Origin: Desulfobacteraceae bacterium
Lineage (GTDB): Bacteria > Desulfobacterota > Desulfobacteria > Desulfobacterales > JAABSP01
Reading direction: 5' to 3'
NCBI GenBank assembly: GCA_011390345.1
Contig: JAABSP010000011.1
Coordinates: 17,894 to 81,893, forward strand
DNA length: 64,000 nucleotides
This document shows positions 30,087 to 38,750 of this stretch, piece by piece (within the stretch, counting starts at the first letter, position 1; each line of letters opens with the position of its first letter). The notes under the pieces were generated by a model. It was not told the DNA's origin. It worked only from the letters and a program-made list of their open reading frames with translations, and did no database searches. Made by a program: the position numbers and the translations under genes.

Positions 30087-30692
30087 TTACTTCTGCTTCA
30101 GATCGTCTGCGGCATCCGCGCGGGCCATATCCGTGGCCCGATCCCCGAAGAGATTCTCATAGACCGACATCAGAAAGATGGTGGCAAACGGCTGGGCCAC
30201 CAGAGAGACGATGAGAAAGGAGCCCCCCAGAGAGGTGATGCCGATGAAGATCACCGCAACGATGATATGATCCTGAAGGTTTCCCTTTGTGGTGATTTCT
30301 ACGCTCTTTTTGGCCGCATCCACCACCCCCATTCTCTTGTCCGTCATCAGTGGCAGCATGTAGAGCAGGAGATAGGTTAGGGCCACCGCAAAGACTATCC
30401 CAGGAATTATAAAGATCAGAAATCCGATGCTCAGAATCAGCAGGACCACGATATAGAATCCGAAGAGCGGCACAAAAAGGGCCATCTCGGAAAAGACATC
30501 CTGCAGACGGGGCTCTCTTCCCCCCCGGACCAGCAGAAGAATCGACTGCATATAGCCGGCAAAGCAGACAGGGGCAAGAATTCCCAATGTAAAAGCGCTT
30601 ACGGTCAGGGTGACAAGGGTCATGACGATCAGCACCACGATGTGCTTCAGCGTCAGATTCCAGGCGATTTCCAGATGATGTTTGAAATCCAT
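30087..30692 (-). CDS. Polytopic membrane protein of unknown function
   Basis: 201 residues with about five hydrophobic segments (HIVVLIVMTLVTLTVSAFTL, LFVPLFGFYIVVLLILSIGF, LIFIIPGIVFAVALTYLLLY, IIVAVIFIGITSLGGSFLIV) and a charged tail. The IIPGIVFAVALTY...AxxKS pattern recalls DUF975/DUF4013-type proteins. It begins the operon that continues into alpha-2-macroglobulin and hgcAB (32 bases between stop and next start). No function can be assigned. Confidence 0.7.
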   Translation of the reverse strand: MDFKHHLEIAWNLTLKHIVVLIVMTLVTLTVSAFTLGILAPVCFAGYMQSILLLVRGGREPRLQDVFSEMALFVPLFGFYIVVLLILSIGFLIFIIPGIVFAVALTYLLLYMLPLMTDKRMGVVDAAKKSVEITTKGNLQDHIIVAVIFIGITSLGGSFLIVSLVAQPFATIFLMSVYENLFGDRATDMARADAADDLKQK

Positions 30693-30758
30693 TTGTTTTT
30701 GTTACCTCATTTTTCTTCGGTTAAAGTTGAAAAAAATTCGTTGAAAAAAATTCAGGGG

Positions 30759-31114
30759 TCAGCGGACCCCTTTTTCGCGCCAGAAGCGCTCCGCGCCCGG
30801 ATGCAGCGGGGTGACGATTCCTTTGACGCCGGTTTCGATGCTCATGGCCTGCGCGGATTTATGCTTTTGGATCATGTGATCGATCCCCTCCGGGCTGTAG
30901 ACGACGGATAGGAGGTTGTAGATTACATCATCGGGGACCCGGTTATTTGCGATCCAGAGGGTCGAATCCTCGAAGGTGACGGTCTCCTTCCCCACGCCCC
31001 GGTAGGTGTTGGCCGGGATGATCCGCCGGGTGAAATAGGGGTATTTCTTGAAGATGCCGGCATCATCACTGACAGCAGGATGACGGCTGCCGCCAGAATA
31101 AAGGATCTTTTCAT
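30759..31114 (-). pseudogene. TAXI-family TRAP substrate-binding protein, internally deleted remnant
   Basis: A good start at 31114 (MKRSFILAAAVILLSVMM, a signal peptide with upstream GGAGGAA) passes out of frame into the C-terminal end of a TAXI receptor (IFKKYPYFTRRIIPANTY, TLWIANNRVPDDVIYNLL, IVTPLHPGAERFWREKG). About two thirds of the protein, including most of the binding site, is missing and a frameshift separates the two parts. No TRAP permease genes are nearby. Confidence 0.75.
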
Positions 31115-31625
31115 CGTTCCTCCCATAAATGCGCTTCTTAAATATTTTTCACCTGCTTCCTTTCCCTGCAAGAAAAGGTGTTCTCCCCTTCCTTCTTACC
31201 ACAAGGGGAGGTCTGAAATCAAACATTCTTCAGATTTTAACCACGGAATACACGGAAGACACGGAAAAGAGAGAAAGACTTTTTAACCACGAAAGGTACG
31301 AAAAAGATTTTTGTGGATACTGAAATCCGAAATACGAGCCAAAAGATAGTTTGTGGATATTCTGTAAGCACAAAGCTGTTTGTGTATCATATTTAACAAT
31401 TGACAATACACAAAACCGATAGAGAATGGCTGACGATACACAAAATCAATCATAGGATTTTCCTGCCTTCGGCAATATTCAGGAGTTCAGGAAAGCAAAG
31501 AACGGAAGCACGCCTGCCGCTTCCAGGGCGAAGTTCCTTCAAAATATCCGCACTCTTGAGTTGCCTGTCAAAATCAAATTCTTACCCATTCGTCAAGTAA
31601 AAAGCAAAGCCGCGCGGATCGATCT
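31115..31625. other. Gene-free AT-rich stretch with short repeats
   Basis: No supported gene. It contains repeated ACCACGGAATACACGGAAGA-like units (about 31239-31300, TTAACCACG twice) of a kind scattered in many genomes, and a pair of GAxxATACACAAAA repeats near 31405 and 31432. Confidence 0.4.
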
Positions 31626-32258
31626 CTATCTGGCGAGCCCTTTTTCCTTCTCCTTCAGATGATTGAACAGGGCCACGCCCAGAATGGCCAGACACTCTGC
31701 ATCCAGAAACCGATCCGCCCTCTGTTCGAAAAGCACGATGGTCTGCGCAGGAAACTCATCGTCCGCATCGTTGAACAGCAGGAGCATCGGCACCCGGGGC
31801 AGGGCACGGAAAACCGCGGCCACATCATACGGATAATCAGCATCGGGCGGGCTTCCCTCTCCCGCGGCCGCGGCCTCTTTCAGCGCTTCGCTTCGTCCCG
31901 AGTACCGCCGGGATATGGCTTGGATGACGTTGTCGTTGAAATAGATGGTCAAGGGTCCCGAGTCCTTAAGATCCCGATAATTCACCCACTCATCTCCGGC
32001 CGGAACCTGCTGCGGAGACAGCAGCAGATATTTCAGCAGAAGAACGCATGTTCCGTAATCGGGCCGCTCTCCCCGGTCATCGACAACCCCTTCACGGGAT
32101 ACCCGGTAATCTCTTCCGAAATAGGGGATGCCCCCTCTCTTCCCGTTATCTTCCAAGGAGATGTCGAGTACTTCGCGCCTTTCTGAAAGATCGACCCCCG
32201 CGATCTGCTCGAGGTAATCCTTGTAATGCTTTTCAAAAATGGAATTGGACGTTGTCAT
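31626..32258 (-). CDS. DUF3786 domain protein
   Basis: 210 residues from ATG 32258 (GAGGAGC upstream). The frame is open further upstream, but that part belongs to a decayed kinase. The pattern GRDYRVSREG, VLLLKYLLL, GDEWVNYRDL, ALPRVPMLLLFNDADDEFPAQ and LDAECLAILGVALFNHL matches DUF3786, a family found mainly in anaerobes such as sulfate reducers and acetogens, often near corrinoid or CO-dehydrogenase genes. The function is not known. Its start overlaps the stop of the upstream receiver remnant (ATGA), suggesting a former operon. Confidence 0.8.
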   Translation of the reverse strand: MTTSNSIFEKHYKDYLEQIAGVDLSERREVLDISLEDNGKRGGIPYFGRDYRVSREGVVDDRGERPDYGTCVLLLKYLLLSPQQVPAGDEWVNYRDLKDSGPLTIYFNDNVIQAISRRYSGRSEALKEAAAAGEGSPPDADYPYDVAAVFRALPRVPMLLLFNDADDEFPAQTIVLFEQRADRFLDAECLAILGVALFNHLKEKEKGLAR

Positions 32259-32520
32259 ACAGCGCTCCTCCGATTCTGATTCAACACATTGCGGATCATC
32301 TCCGCCATCTCCGATTTTACGATCGGCTTCATCAAAAATCCCCACCTGAAGCCCCATACCTGTTCCCTTTCCTTTGCATTTGGTGGTAAAGTAGGGCTCG
32401 AAGATCTTGTCTATAATATCGGGTGCCATGCCGCAGCCCGTGTCGGAAACGCTGAAAAGGAGATATCTTTCCGGGGCAGGGAGGGCGGCTCCGGCTTCTC
32501 TTTATCCCCGACATGGCTTT
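32255..32520 (-). pseudogene. Remnant of a hybrid histidine kinase (HATPase + receiver ends)
   Basis: The segment SVSDTGCGMAPDIIDKIFEP, then YFTTK and GKGTGMGLQ, is the middle of an HATPase domain. After a frameshift, GFLMKPIVKSEMAEMIRNVL is the last helix of a receiver domain. Everything else of the kinase is gone. Its final TGA overlaps the DUF3786 ATG. Confidence 0.75.
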
Positions 32521-32760
32521 GAAGCCATTTTCCCCTATACATCCGATAAATCTTCTCCGGTGTCAAGCCGGATCAGCAGTCTTGATCATTCTTTATCCAT
32601 CGGCAAGGTTCGCCGAGGAGATCCCGGCCCGGGAGCGTCGGCAAGCTTGCCTTGGGTTGAGAGGTTATGGTATTAAGGTCTATGAACGATGGCTTCGGTC
32701 ATGGTTTCGGAAAAATGTGTCATGTGCAGGAATAATTGAATTTACAGGGGGAAGCGCGGA

Positions 32761-33048
32761 ATGGCAGACCAGGAAAAGGACGTCCAAGACGTAAAATGGG
32801 AAGAGCAGGACGAGGATTACAGGGCAATGATGAAGGCATACGCCAGGATGGCGGCTGATCATCCCGAACGGATCGATAATATCCGGTCCATGCTCAAGTT
32901 CAGCGCCGAAATGATGATCAGCAACAGGCCCGAGGTGGTGGACCAGTTTCGGGAGGCGGTTAAGGAGTTGGATGCCTTCCTGAACGCCTGCAAGAACGGG
33001 GAGATCGAACCGAGAAAACTGCTGGAGCGCATGGAGAAGGAGGAATAG
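32761..33048 (+). CDS. Small acidic protein of unknown function
   Basis: 95 residues, strongly charged and helical (MADQEKDVQDVKWEEQDED, MLKFSAEMMISNRPEVVDQF, PRKLLERMEKEE). GGGGAAG lies 8 bases before the ATG and codon use looks normal, so it is likely real. It is not recognised. It sits alone between remnants, and the downstream frame (33052) stops after 28 codons. Confidence 0.6.
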   Translation: MADQEKDVQDVKWEEQDEDYRAMMKAYARMAADHPERIDNIRSMLKFSAEMMISNRPEVVDQFREAVKELDAFLNACKNGEIEPRKLLERMEKEE

Positions 33049-33104
33049 AAGATGCTATCGACAAAAGAGATTATCGACATCTGCGATGGTTTCTTTTCTC
33101 AGGA

Positions 33105-33321
33105 TCATTTCATATTTTCATTCGTTTGCCGGTCATAGGCATCCCGGTGAATTTCATCCACCTCGTCGTCCAGCAAGGCATACTTTGTAGGCCGCATCCG
33201 CATCCAGATTGACCAGGATGTCCAGGCTGGTTCGGAGCATGCTGACGACATTGCGGACTATCTTCTTGTAATCATATTTGAAATCGATTTCGTTCTTCCG
33301 CTTGACGATGATGATCACCCG
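33105..33321 (-). pseudogene. PhoU fragment with frameshift
   Basis: On the minus strand, VRNVVSMLRTSLDILVNLDA followed after a one-base shift by LLDDEVDEIHRDAYD matches the core helices of PhoU, the phosphate-signalling adaptor. Only about 65 codons survive and a frameshift splits them. It abuts the Pho-type box of the next gene. The rest of 33049-33474 holds that promoter and nothing else seen. Confidence 0.65.
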
Positions 33322-33333
33322 CTGTACTCCATT

Positions 33334-33387
33334 TTAACCAAATTCTAACACTTCCCTAATCATAATCAAACCTGCAAATGGTAGCCT
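33334..33387 (+). promoter_or_regulatory. Pho-type box of hybrid kinase
   Basis: Four 11-bp direct repeats with cores TTAAC (33334), CTAAC (33345), CTAAT (33356) and CAAAC (33367), then 4 bp, then TAGCCT (33382-33387) as -10. The 11-bp period and position over the -35 region are the known layout of PhoB-type boxes. Binding by PhoB is inferred. Confidence 0.7.
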
Positions 33388-33474
33388 GCCCGGTAGATTG
33401 AAATGCAAACGGAATGACATTAGGATTTTGAGCCGACCCCTCGGATCGGCTTTAACCGGGAAGGGAAAGAGAGA

Positions 33475-35895
33475 ATGAATCAGGAAGCAACAGCAAGAAT
33501 CATCCCGGCTGCGGGCAGAGGATACTTCACTCGTAACGCTGTCCGTTCGGATCGGCGCCGGGCCGAAACCCTGATCCGGAGCCTGGTGAAGCCGACCATG
33601 AAGGTTTCGCCCGACACCAAGGTAAATACAGTCAAGGAGATGATCGAAGATCAGCCGCCCCTCTGCAGCGTGGTGATCGCGGAGGGGGAGCGGCCAGCAG
33701 GGCTTCTGATGAGCTACCACCTGGACCGGAAGCTCGGGACACAGTACGGGGTCTCCCTCTTCTACCGGCGGAACATCTCGCTGCTGATGGATGCGGAGCC
33801 GCTCATCGCGGCCGCGGACCAGCCCATCGGCGAGGTGGCCGCGGCTGCGATGAACCGGGAGCCCGGGAAGATCTACGACGATATCATCGTGATGTCAGAA
33901 TCGGAGATCCTCGGCACGGTCTCGGTGCAGGACATGATGGAGACTCTGGGAAAGGTGGAGATCCGGGCCCGGAAGGATGCGGAGGCCGCCACCCATGCCA
34001 AGAGCCAGTTCCTGGCGCAGATGAGCCACGACATCCGCACCCCCATGAACGCGATCCTCGGGATGGCCGAACTCCTCTCGGAGACCAGGCTGACCCAAGA
34101 GCAGCGCTCTTTTGTCAATGTCTTCAAAAACGCGGGGGAGAGTCTGCTGGCGCTGATCAATGACATCCTCGATCTCTCCAGGGTGGAGGCCGGGAGGATT
34201 CAACTGGAATCGGTTCCCTTCGATCTGACCGATATCATGGAAAGCACCTGTGAGGTGATGGCCCTGAAGGTTCATGAGAAGAACGTGGAGCTGGTATGCC
34301 ACAAGGAACCGTCGGTTCCGAACCGGCTGATCGGGGACCCGAACCGGCTCCGGCAGGTCTTCTCGAACCTGTTGGGCAATGCGCTCAAGTTCACCCGGGA
34401 GGGGGAGATCGTCTTTTCAGCGGCCATGGACCATTCGGGCCATCCAGAAGAGAGCGGGAATGTCCGGATCCGGTTTTCAGTGACCGATTCCGGCATCGGG
34501 ATTCCCAAGGATCGGCAGAAACATATCTTCGACTCCTTTGTCCAGGCCGACGCCTCCACCAGCCGGGAATACGGTGGAACAGGGCTGGGTCTGGCCATCT
34601 GCAAGCGGATCACGGAGCTGATGCGCGGGTCGATCTCGGTGGTCAGCGAACCGGGGGAGGGGAGTACCTTCTCCTTTACCGGAAATTTTGCGGCCGATCT
34701 GTCCGCAGATCCTGATGAACTCCCTTTTGACCTCAAAGGAATCCGGATCCTGCTGGTGGACGATCACGGGATTGCCCGGGATTGCCTTGCCGAACGACTC
34801 GTCGGCTGGGGGGCTATGGTGGCCTCGGCATCCGATGGAATGAACGCGATGGCCCAACTGGAACGCGCAAACGGCAATATCCCTTTTGATCTTTTTCTGG
34901 TCGATACACGGATGCCGGGAATGGACGGGTATGAGACCGCTGCCGAGATCCGGACACGCTGCGGCAATTTATCCCGGGTGATCCTGATGAGCCCCTCCAA
35001 CGAGATTGTTCAGGCGGTCGATCGAGGCCGCTCTCTGGGCGTCGGAGCGGTGCTGGTGCGTCCGGTCCGTGAGGGGGAACTGCTCCGCACCATAGGGGCT
35101 CTTCTGGGAAAGCAGCCTTTGGAGAACGATTTCACAAAGACCCTGGCCTGTCCCGTGGAACCCCAATCCGGGGAGATGATCCCCCTGAAGATCCTTCTGG
35201 CCGAAGACAACGAGAACAACCGGACTCTCTTCTCCTTCTATCTCAAAGAGACCCCGCACGAGGTCCACATGGCCGAGGACGGCGCAATCTGTCTGGAGAA
35301 ATACAGAACCGAAACCTACAACATCATCTTTATGGATGTGGACATGCCGGTCATGGACGGATATCAGGCGACCCGGGAGATCCGGAATTGGGAGGCCGAA
35401 AATGGCCTCCCGGCCGTGCCGATCATCGCGCTCACCGCGCACGCACTGGATGGAAAGCGGCAGGAGAGTCTGGACGCGGGATGCACGGATCATCTCACCA
35501 AACCCTTTAAAAAGGCGCAGATATTCAACATCCTCCGAAAGTATGAATCCCGGGTCCGGGATATCCTTCAGGTCGTGGATGAAGAGAGGGCGGGAATCGA
35601 CTTTGATCCGGATCTCATGGAGCTGATCCCCGGCTTTGTCTGGGAGACCTTTGAGGAGATGAAGCTTCTGGAGGATGCCATTGCCGAAGGAGATCATGAA
35701 AAGATCCGGCGGATGGGCCACCGGATCAAAGGTTCAGCGCTCTGCTACGGATTCGAGGAGATGGGGAGGATTGCAGAGGAGATTGAAATGGCCGGGGAGG
35801 AAAAGGAGGATCTTAAGGAGATCCAGAATGAGGCCGATCTCCTCCGCTCCTATCTGGAAAGAATCAGGGAAGAACTTTTTGAATCACCTCGATGA
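33475..35895 (+). CDS. Hybrid sensor kinase with CBS-like sensor, two receivers and Hpt
   Basis: 806 residues. About 25-160: a paired CBS-like sensor (VKPTMKVSPDTKVNTVKEMI, then DDIIVMSESEILGTVSVQDM). HisKA with QMSHDIRTPMN (His near 186), HATPase with GTGLGLAICKRITE, first receiver (Asp near 477 in FLVDTRMPGMDG), second receiver (Asp near 621 in IIFMDVDMPVMDG) and Hpt (MGHRIKGSALCYG, His near 749). It is preceded by a Pho-type box about 90 bases upstream, so it is likely induced on phosphate starvation. It overlaps the convergent CheY-like gene by 32 bases. Confidence 0.9.
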   Translation: MNQEATARIIPAAGRGYFTRNAVRSDRRRAETLIRSLVKPTMKVSPDTKVNTVKEMIEDQPPLCSVVIAEGERPAGLLMSYHLDRKLGTQYGVSLFYRRNISLLMDAEPLIAAADQPIGEVAAAAMNREPGKIYDDIIVMSESEILGTVSVQDMMETLGKVEIRARKDAEAATHAKSQFLAQMSHDIRTPMNAILGMAELLSETRLTQEQRSFVNVFKNAGESLLALINDILDLSRVEAGRIQLESVPFDLTDIMESTCEVMALKVHEKNVELVCHKEPSVPNRLIGDPNRLRQVFSNLLGNALKFTREGEIVFSAAMDHSGHPEESGNVRIRFSVTDSGIGIPKDRQKHIFDSFVQADASTSREYGGTGLGLAICKRITELMRGSISVVSEPGEGSTFSFTGNFAADLSADPDELPFDLKGIRILLVDDHGIARDCLAERLVGWGAMVASASDGMNAMAQLERANGNIPFDLFLVDTRMPGMDGYETAAEIRTRCGNLSRVILMSPSNEIVQAVDRGRSLGVGAVLVRPVREGELLRTIGALLGKQPLENDFTKTLACPVEPQSGEMIPLKILLAEDNENNRTLFSFYLKETPHEVHMAEDGAICLEKYRTETYNIIFMDVDMPVMDGYQATREIRNWEAENGLPAVPIIALTAHALDGKRQESLDAGCTDHLTKPFKKAQIFNILRKYESRVRDILQVVDEERAGIDFDPDLMELIPGFVWETFEEMKLLEDAIAEGDHEKIRRMGHRIKGSALCYGFEEMGRIAEEIEMAGEEKEDLKEIQNEADLLRSYLERIREELFESPR

Positions 35896-36229
35896 GCTGA
35901 TGGGGTCGGAAGGGCTTGATGATCCAGCCGATGGCCCCGGCCGCCTTTCCCCGCTGTTTGACCCCGCTGTCCGATTCCGTTGTCAATATAACAATGGGAA
36001 CCCGCGAATAGCCCGGCAGAGCCCTGATCTGCCGGGTCAGCTCGATGCCGTTCATCACAGGCATGTCCAGATCCGTGATCACCATGTCAAATTTTGAGCC
36101 CTCTGCCTTTTCCAGGGCATCCCCGCCGTCTGCGGCCTGTGTCACCGCATAATCCCCCGCTTTCAGGGAGAATTGAACCATCTGCCGAATGCTGGCTGAA
36201 TCGTCTGCGATCAGTATCGATTTTGGCAT
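35864..36229 (-). CDS. CheY-like single-domain response regulator
   Basis: 121 residues, receiver only: acidic pocket ADDSAS, phospho-acceptor Asp53 in ITDLDMPVMNG, Thr in ILTTES, and Lys in IIKPFRP. There is no output domain, so it works through protein contacts or as a phosphate shuttle. The adjacent convergent hybrid kinase, whose Hpt domain could donate phosphate, is the obvious partner, and both carry Pho-type promoters. RBS AAAGGAATAG precedes the ATG. Confidence 0.9.
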   Translation of the reverse strand: MPKSILIADDSASIRQMVQFSLKAGDYAVTQAADGGDALEKAEGSKFDMVITDLDMPVMNGIELTRQIRALPGYSRVPIVILTTESDSGVKQRGKAAGAIGWIIKPFRPHQLIEVIQKVLP

Positions 36230-36230
36230 C

Positions 36231-36385
36231 TCTATTCCTTTTTTTTCATCTTTTTTAATCTTTTTTCACCGTTGAACATTTTTCCACCAGACCCGGAACT
36301 TATACCGCACTTCTGTTTGGATTCTGTTAGTATTTGGTTAAGATTTCATTAAAAATGAGGCTGGGGGGATTTACCGCTCTACACC
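36231..36385. repeat. Island-bracketing direct repeat, left copy
   Basis: About 155 bp almost identical to 42776-42919. It begins 2 bases before the CheY-like start codon and ends at CTCTACACC, and contains the Pho-type box. The two copies bracket the 6.5-kb accessory region. Confidence 0.85.
36299..36352 (-). promoter_or_regulatory. Pho-type box of CheY-like gene
   Basis: Read on the minus strand: repeats TTAAT, TTAAC, CTAAC, CAAAC at strict 11-bp spacing (36352 down to 36309), then GCGG, then TATAAG (36304-36299). This is the best example of the shared architecture in the window. Confidence 0.75.
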
Positions 36386-36640
36386 AGTTCCAGGGAGGTC
36401 AGGCGCTGCTGTCGGTCAACGATCACCAGGCGAGGGGGTTTCTGTTTGCTGTCCGTGCCGATGGTCCGAACGGTATCGGCCATTCCATTCTGCCAGAAGA
36501 TATGTTACCCATTGATTTCAAGCGATTTCATCAATTATGGGCCGACAATCTGTTTTTTGAATGGGGGTTGAAAAAACCCGATTGCCAAAATCCCGAAGCT
36601 TCGATATATTGAACCCTTGTAAACAGATGCGGAAAGGAGC
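36386..36640. other. Degenerate sequence related to 38.57-38.65 kb
   Basis: No credible gene. The stretch around 36507-36595 (CATTGATTTCAAGCGATTTC and following) is a diverged copy of 38578-38655, showing that old fragments of the island are duplicated. Confidence 0.45.
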
Positions 36641-37106
36641 ATGCGGTTAGTTCCGGTGGTGATCTTTCTTCATCCGGGGAATTTCGAGGGGTATCTACGG
36701 TTATATGAATTTGACCGATGAGGAGCGGGATCGCTTCCGGAAGGAATATGTGGATTCCGATCAACCCAAGGAGGGACTTATGGGACTGCGGCAGATGTTT
36801 TATGAAGAGGGAAGGATAAAAGGCATCGATGAGGGAAGGATAATAGGCATCGATGAGGGAAGGATAATAGGCATCGATGAAGGAAAAATAGAAGGGATTG
36901 ATGAAGGGATTGATGAAGGGATTACATTGGGCTTGCACCGTGCCATTGAATCCCTTTTGAATACAAAATTCGGGAAAGAAGGGCTGAAACTGATGGGGCG
37001 CATTCGGGAAATCAAAGATCCTGCCAAGCTCGATGCAATTATGGTTGCCATTGGAACCATGAGCAACGGCAATCTCCATGATTTCCAAAAGCGAATCGAT
37101 GTCTGA
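36641..37106 (+). pseudogene. Remnant of an Rpn/YdaD-type nuclease-transposase protein
   Basis: A first piece (from ATG 36641: MRLVPVVIFLHPGNFEGYLR) stops at 36718. A second frame (36705-37106) carries MGLRQMFYEEGR, a run of GIDEGR(I)IG repeats and a helical tail. The VPVVIFLHPG motif and the EG-rich repeat before the C-terminus are typical of Rpn-family/DUF4351 proteins. The N-terminal nuclease core is missing and the two pieces are out of frame. The second piece (133 residues) could still be translated. Confidence 0.5.
36813..36915 (+). repeat. In-frame tandem repeats (24-bp and 12-bp units)
   Basis: About three copies of a 24-bp unit (GGCATCGATGAGGGAAGGAT plus four bases) followed by three of GGGATTGATGAA-type 12-bp units, encoding GIDEGR(I)I / GIDE. 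Prone to slippage. Confidence 0.85.
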
Positions 37107-37293
37107 AGCTCAGGGGACGGGTCTGCGGAGATCTCTCCCTTTGCATTGATATAGTCGAGCTTTCGAAGTGCATCGCCATGTAGTTTTTCGCGTAGGCTTT
37201 CACGTCCGGGCATTTTTCCTGGTTATAACGGATTTTGGGGAGCGGCTCTACGCCCTCCCAACGAGGCTGATATTAAAAGGTTTTCAAGCCAAT
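37107..37293. other. Gap before the inverted-repeat elements
   Basis: No supported gene. A minus-strand frame (37213 leftwards, REKLHGDALRKLDYINAKGE) reads plausibly but has no recognised family and runs into the remnant above. Confidence 0.3.
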
Positions 37294-37373
37294 TGTCATT
37301 TATATGATTACCACTGATGGAGCCTCTTGCTCCAAGATGCCTCTTCTCCGATATAACCGGACATGATGAAAAA

Positions 37374-37514
37374 AGAACCCGGATGAATGTGATTTATATG
37401 ATTACCACTGATGGGGCCTCTTGCTCCGGAACAGCCTCTTCTCCGATATACCCGACATAATGAAGAAAGAGCCCCATCACACCCCATCATCTCCATCACA
37501 TTCATCCGGGTTCT
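37374..37514. mobile_element. MITE-like element, copy B (intact), with truncated copy A upstream
   Basis: 141 bp bounded by perfect 20-bp inverted repeats AGAACCCGGATGAATGTGAT (37374-37393 and 37495-37514). Bases 37294-37373 are a related but truncated copy without the left terminus. No transposase is inside, and the interior has no conserved frame. Confidence 0.75.
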
Positions 37515-38580
37515 GACATTGACGGAGACAAAAAAACGATTTATAATCGACCGGAAAAAGAGAGAAGGGGCTTCACCCCCTTTTTTGAATCCGAAAATAT
37601 GAAGGGAAACCATGGCAGAGCGGGATACATACGACAGCCCCTGGAAAGAGATTCTGAACGCCTATTTCGAAGAGTTCATTGCGTTCTTCTTTCCCAAGAT
37701 CCATCAAAAGATCGACTGGTCCCGATCCTATGAGCGGCTGGACAAGGAACTCCGGCAGATCACCCGGGAATCGAAGATCGGTTCCCGCTTTGCGGACCAG
37801 TTAATGAAGGTGTGGGAAAAAGACGGGAAGGAGGCATGGGTCCTGATCCATGTGGAGGTTCAGGGTGAGGCCGAAAAGGATTTCGGACACCGGGTCTATG
37901 TGTACAATTACCGGATTCATGACCTGTACAGACGGCCGGTGGCGAGCCTGGCCCTGCTTGCAGACGAAAGTCCGGGATGGTATGTAAACGGATATGATCA
38001 TGAAAAGTGGGGATGCAAAATCACGTTCCGGTTTCCTTCGGTGAAGATTCTGGCCTTCAAAGAGAACTGGGAGATGCTGGAATCATCCAACAATCCTTTT
38101 GCAGTGGTCGTGATGGCACATCTTCGGACCCGGGAAACCCGAATCAAGGATCAAGAGCGGCTGAAATTCAAGATATTTTTGACTAAAGCGCTTTATCGGA
38201 GCGGATGGACAAAGCAGCAGATCATCGACCTGTACCGGTTCATCGACTGGATCATGAAACTTCCAGATGATCTGGAAAAGGCGTACCATCATGAATTGAC
38301 GAAATATGAGGAGGAGATCAAAATGCAATATGTGACAACAGCCGAGCGGATCGGAATAGAGAAAGGAAGGGTGGAAGGAAAGGTGGAAGGAAAAGCAGAA
38401 GGAAGAGCGGAAGGAAAAGCGGAAGAAAAGCGTGAAACCGCAAAAAAACTGCTGAAGCTGGATGCTTTGCCAGACGAGCAGATCGCCCTTGTCACCGAAT
38501 TGAGCGTTGAAGAAATCCGGCAGTTGCGTCAGGAATTGGAAGATTCATTGGATTGATCCTGTCGAACCGGGACAGTCCAT
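37472..38580 (+). repeat. 1.1-kb direct repeat, copy 1
   Basis: Nearly identical to 41588-42682, from within the MITE-like element through the Rpn gene to GGGACAG(T/C)CCA. Visible differences: a 12-bp unit gain, a few substitutions, and a different stop codon. Confidence 0.9.
37612..38556 (+). CDS. Rpn-family recombination-promoting nuclease/putative transposase, copy 1
   Basis: 314 residues. The N-terminal PD-(D/E)XK-like core: PWKEILNAYFEEFIAFFFP, then WVLIHVEVQGEAEKDF where E-V-Q is the active-site strand, and the RVYVYNYRIHDLY helix. A Lys/Glu/Gly repeat (GKVEGKAEGRAEG) precedes a short C-terminal helix region (LPDEQIALVTELSVEEI). Rpn proteins are DNA endonucleases that raise RecA-independent recombination. 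Preceded by the end of a MITE-like element 98 bases upstream. One 12-bp repeat longer than copy 2. Confidence 0.8.
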   Translation: MAERDTYDSPWKEILNAYFEEFIAFFFPKIHQKIDWSRSYERLDKELRQITRESKIGSRFADQLMKVWEKDGKEAWVLIHVEVQGEAEKDFGHRVYVYNYRIHDLYRRPVASLALLADESPGWYVNGYDHEKWGCKITFRFPSVKILAFKENWEMLESSNNPFAVVVMAHLRTRETRIKDQERLKFKIFLTKALYRSGWTKQQIIDLYRFIDWIMKLPDDLEKAYHHELTKYEEEIKMQYVTTAERIGIEKGRVEGKVEGKAEGRAEGKAEEKRETAKKLLKLDALPDEQIALVTELSVEEIRQLRQELEDSLD

Positions 38581-38750
38581 TGATTTCGAGCGATTTCATC
38601 AATTTCGGGCGACAATGTTCTTTTTGAATCAAGATTGGAAAAGCCGATTGCCAATCGAGGAGAATGTTATGGGATTGCGGCAGATGCTTCATGAAGAAGG
38701 AAAAGAAGAGGGGCTTGCCCTTGGCCTGTATGAAGCCATCGAAATCGGTC
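38563..38750 (+). pseudogene. Diverged repeat fragment with MGLRQMLHEEG end
   Basis: Shares CATTGATTTC(G/A)AGCGATTTC and the MGLRQM(L/F)(H/Y)EEG codons with the 36.5-36.8 kb remnant. It is another scrap of an Rpn-like gene tail. Its right end cuts into the PIN toxin gene. Confidence 0.5.

Noticed and set aside
36334..36612. 92-codon plus-strand frame after the left bracket repeat
   Set aside because: It begins inside the duplicated promoter, has no ribosome-binding site, and its second half is a diverged copy of non-coding sequence at 38.6 kb.
36813..36915. CRISPR-like tandem array
   Set aside because: Units are contiguous, in frame and encode GIDEGRI; there are no spacers.
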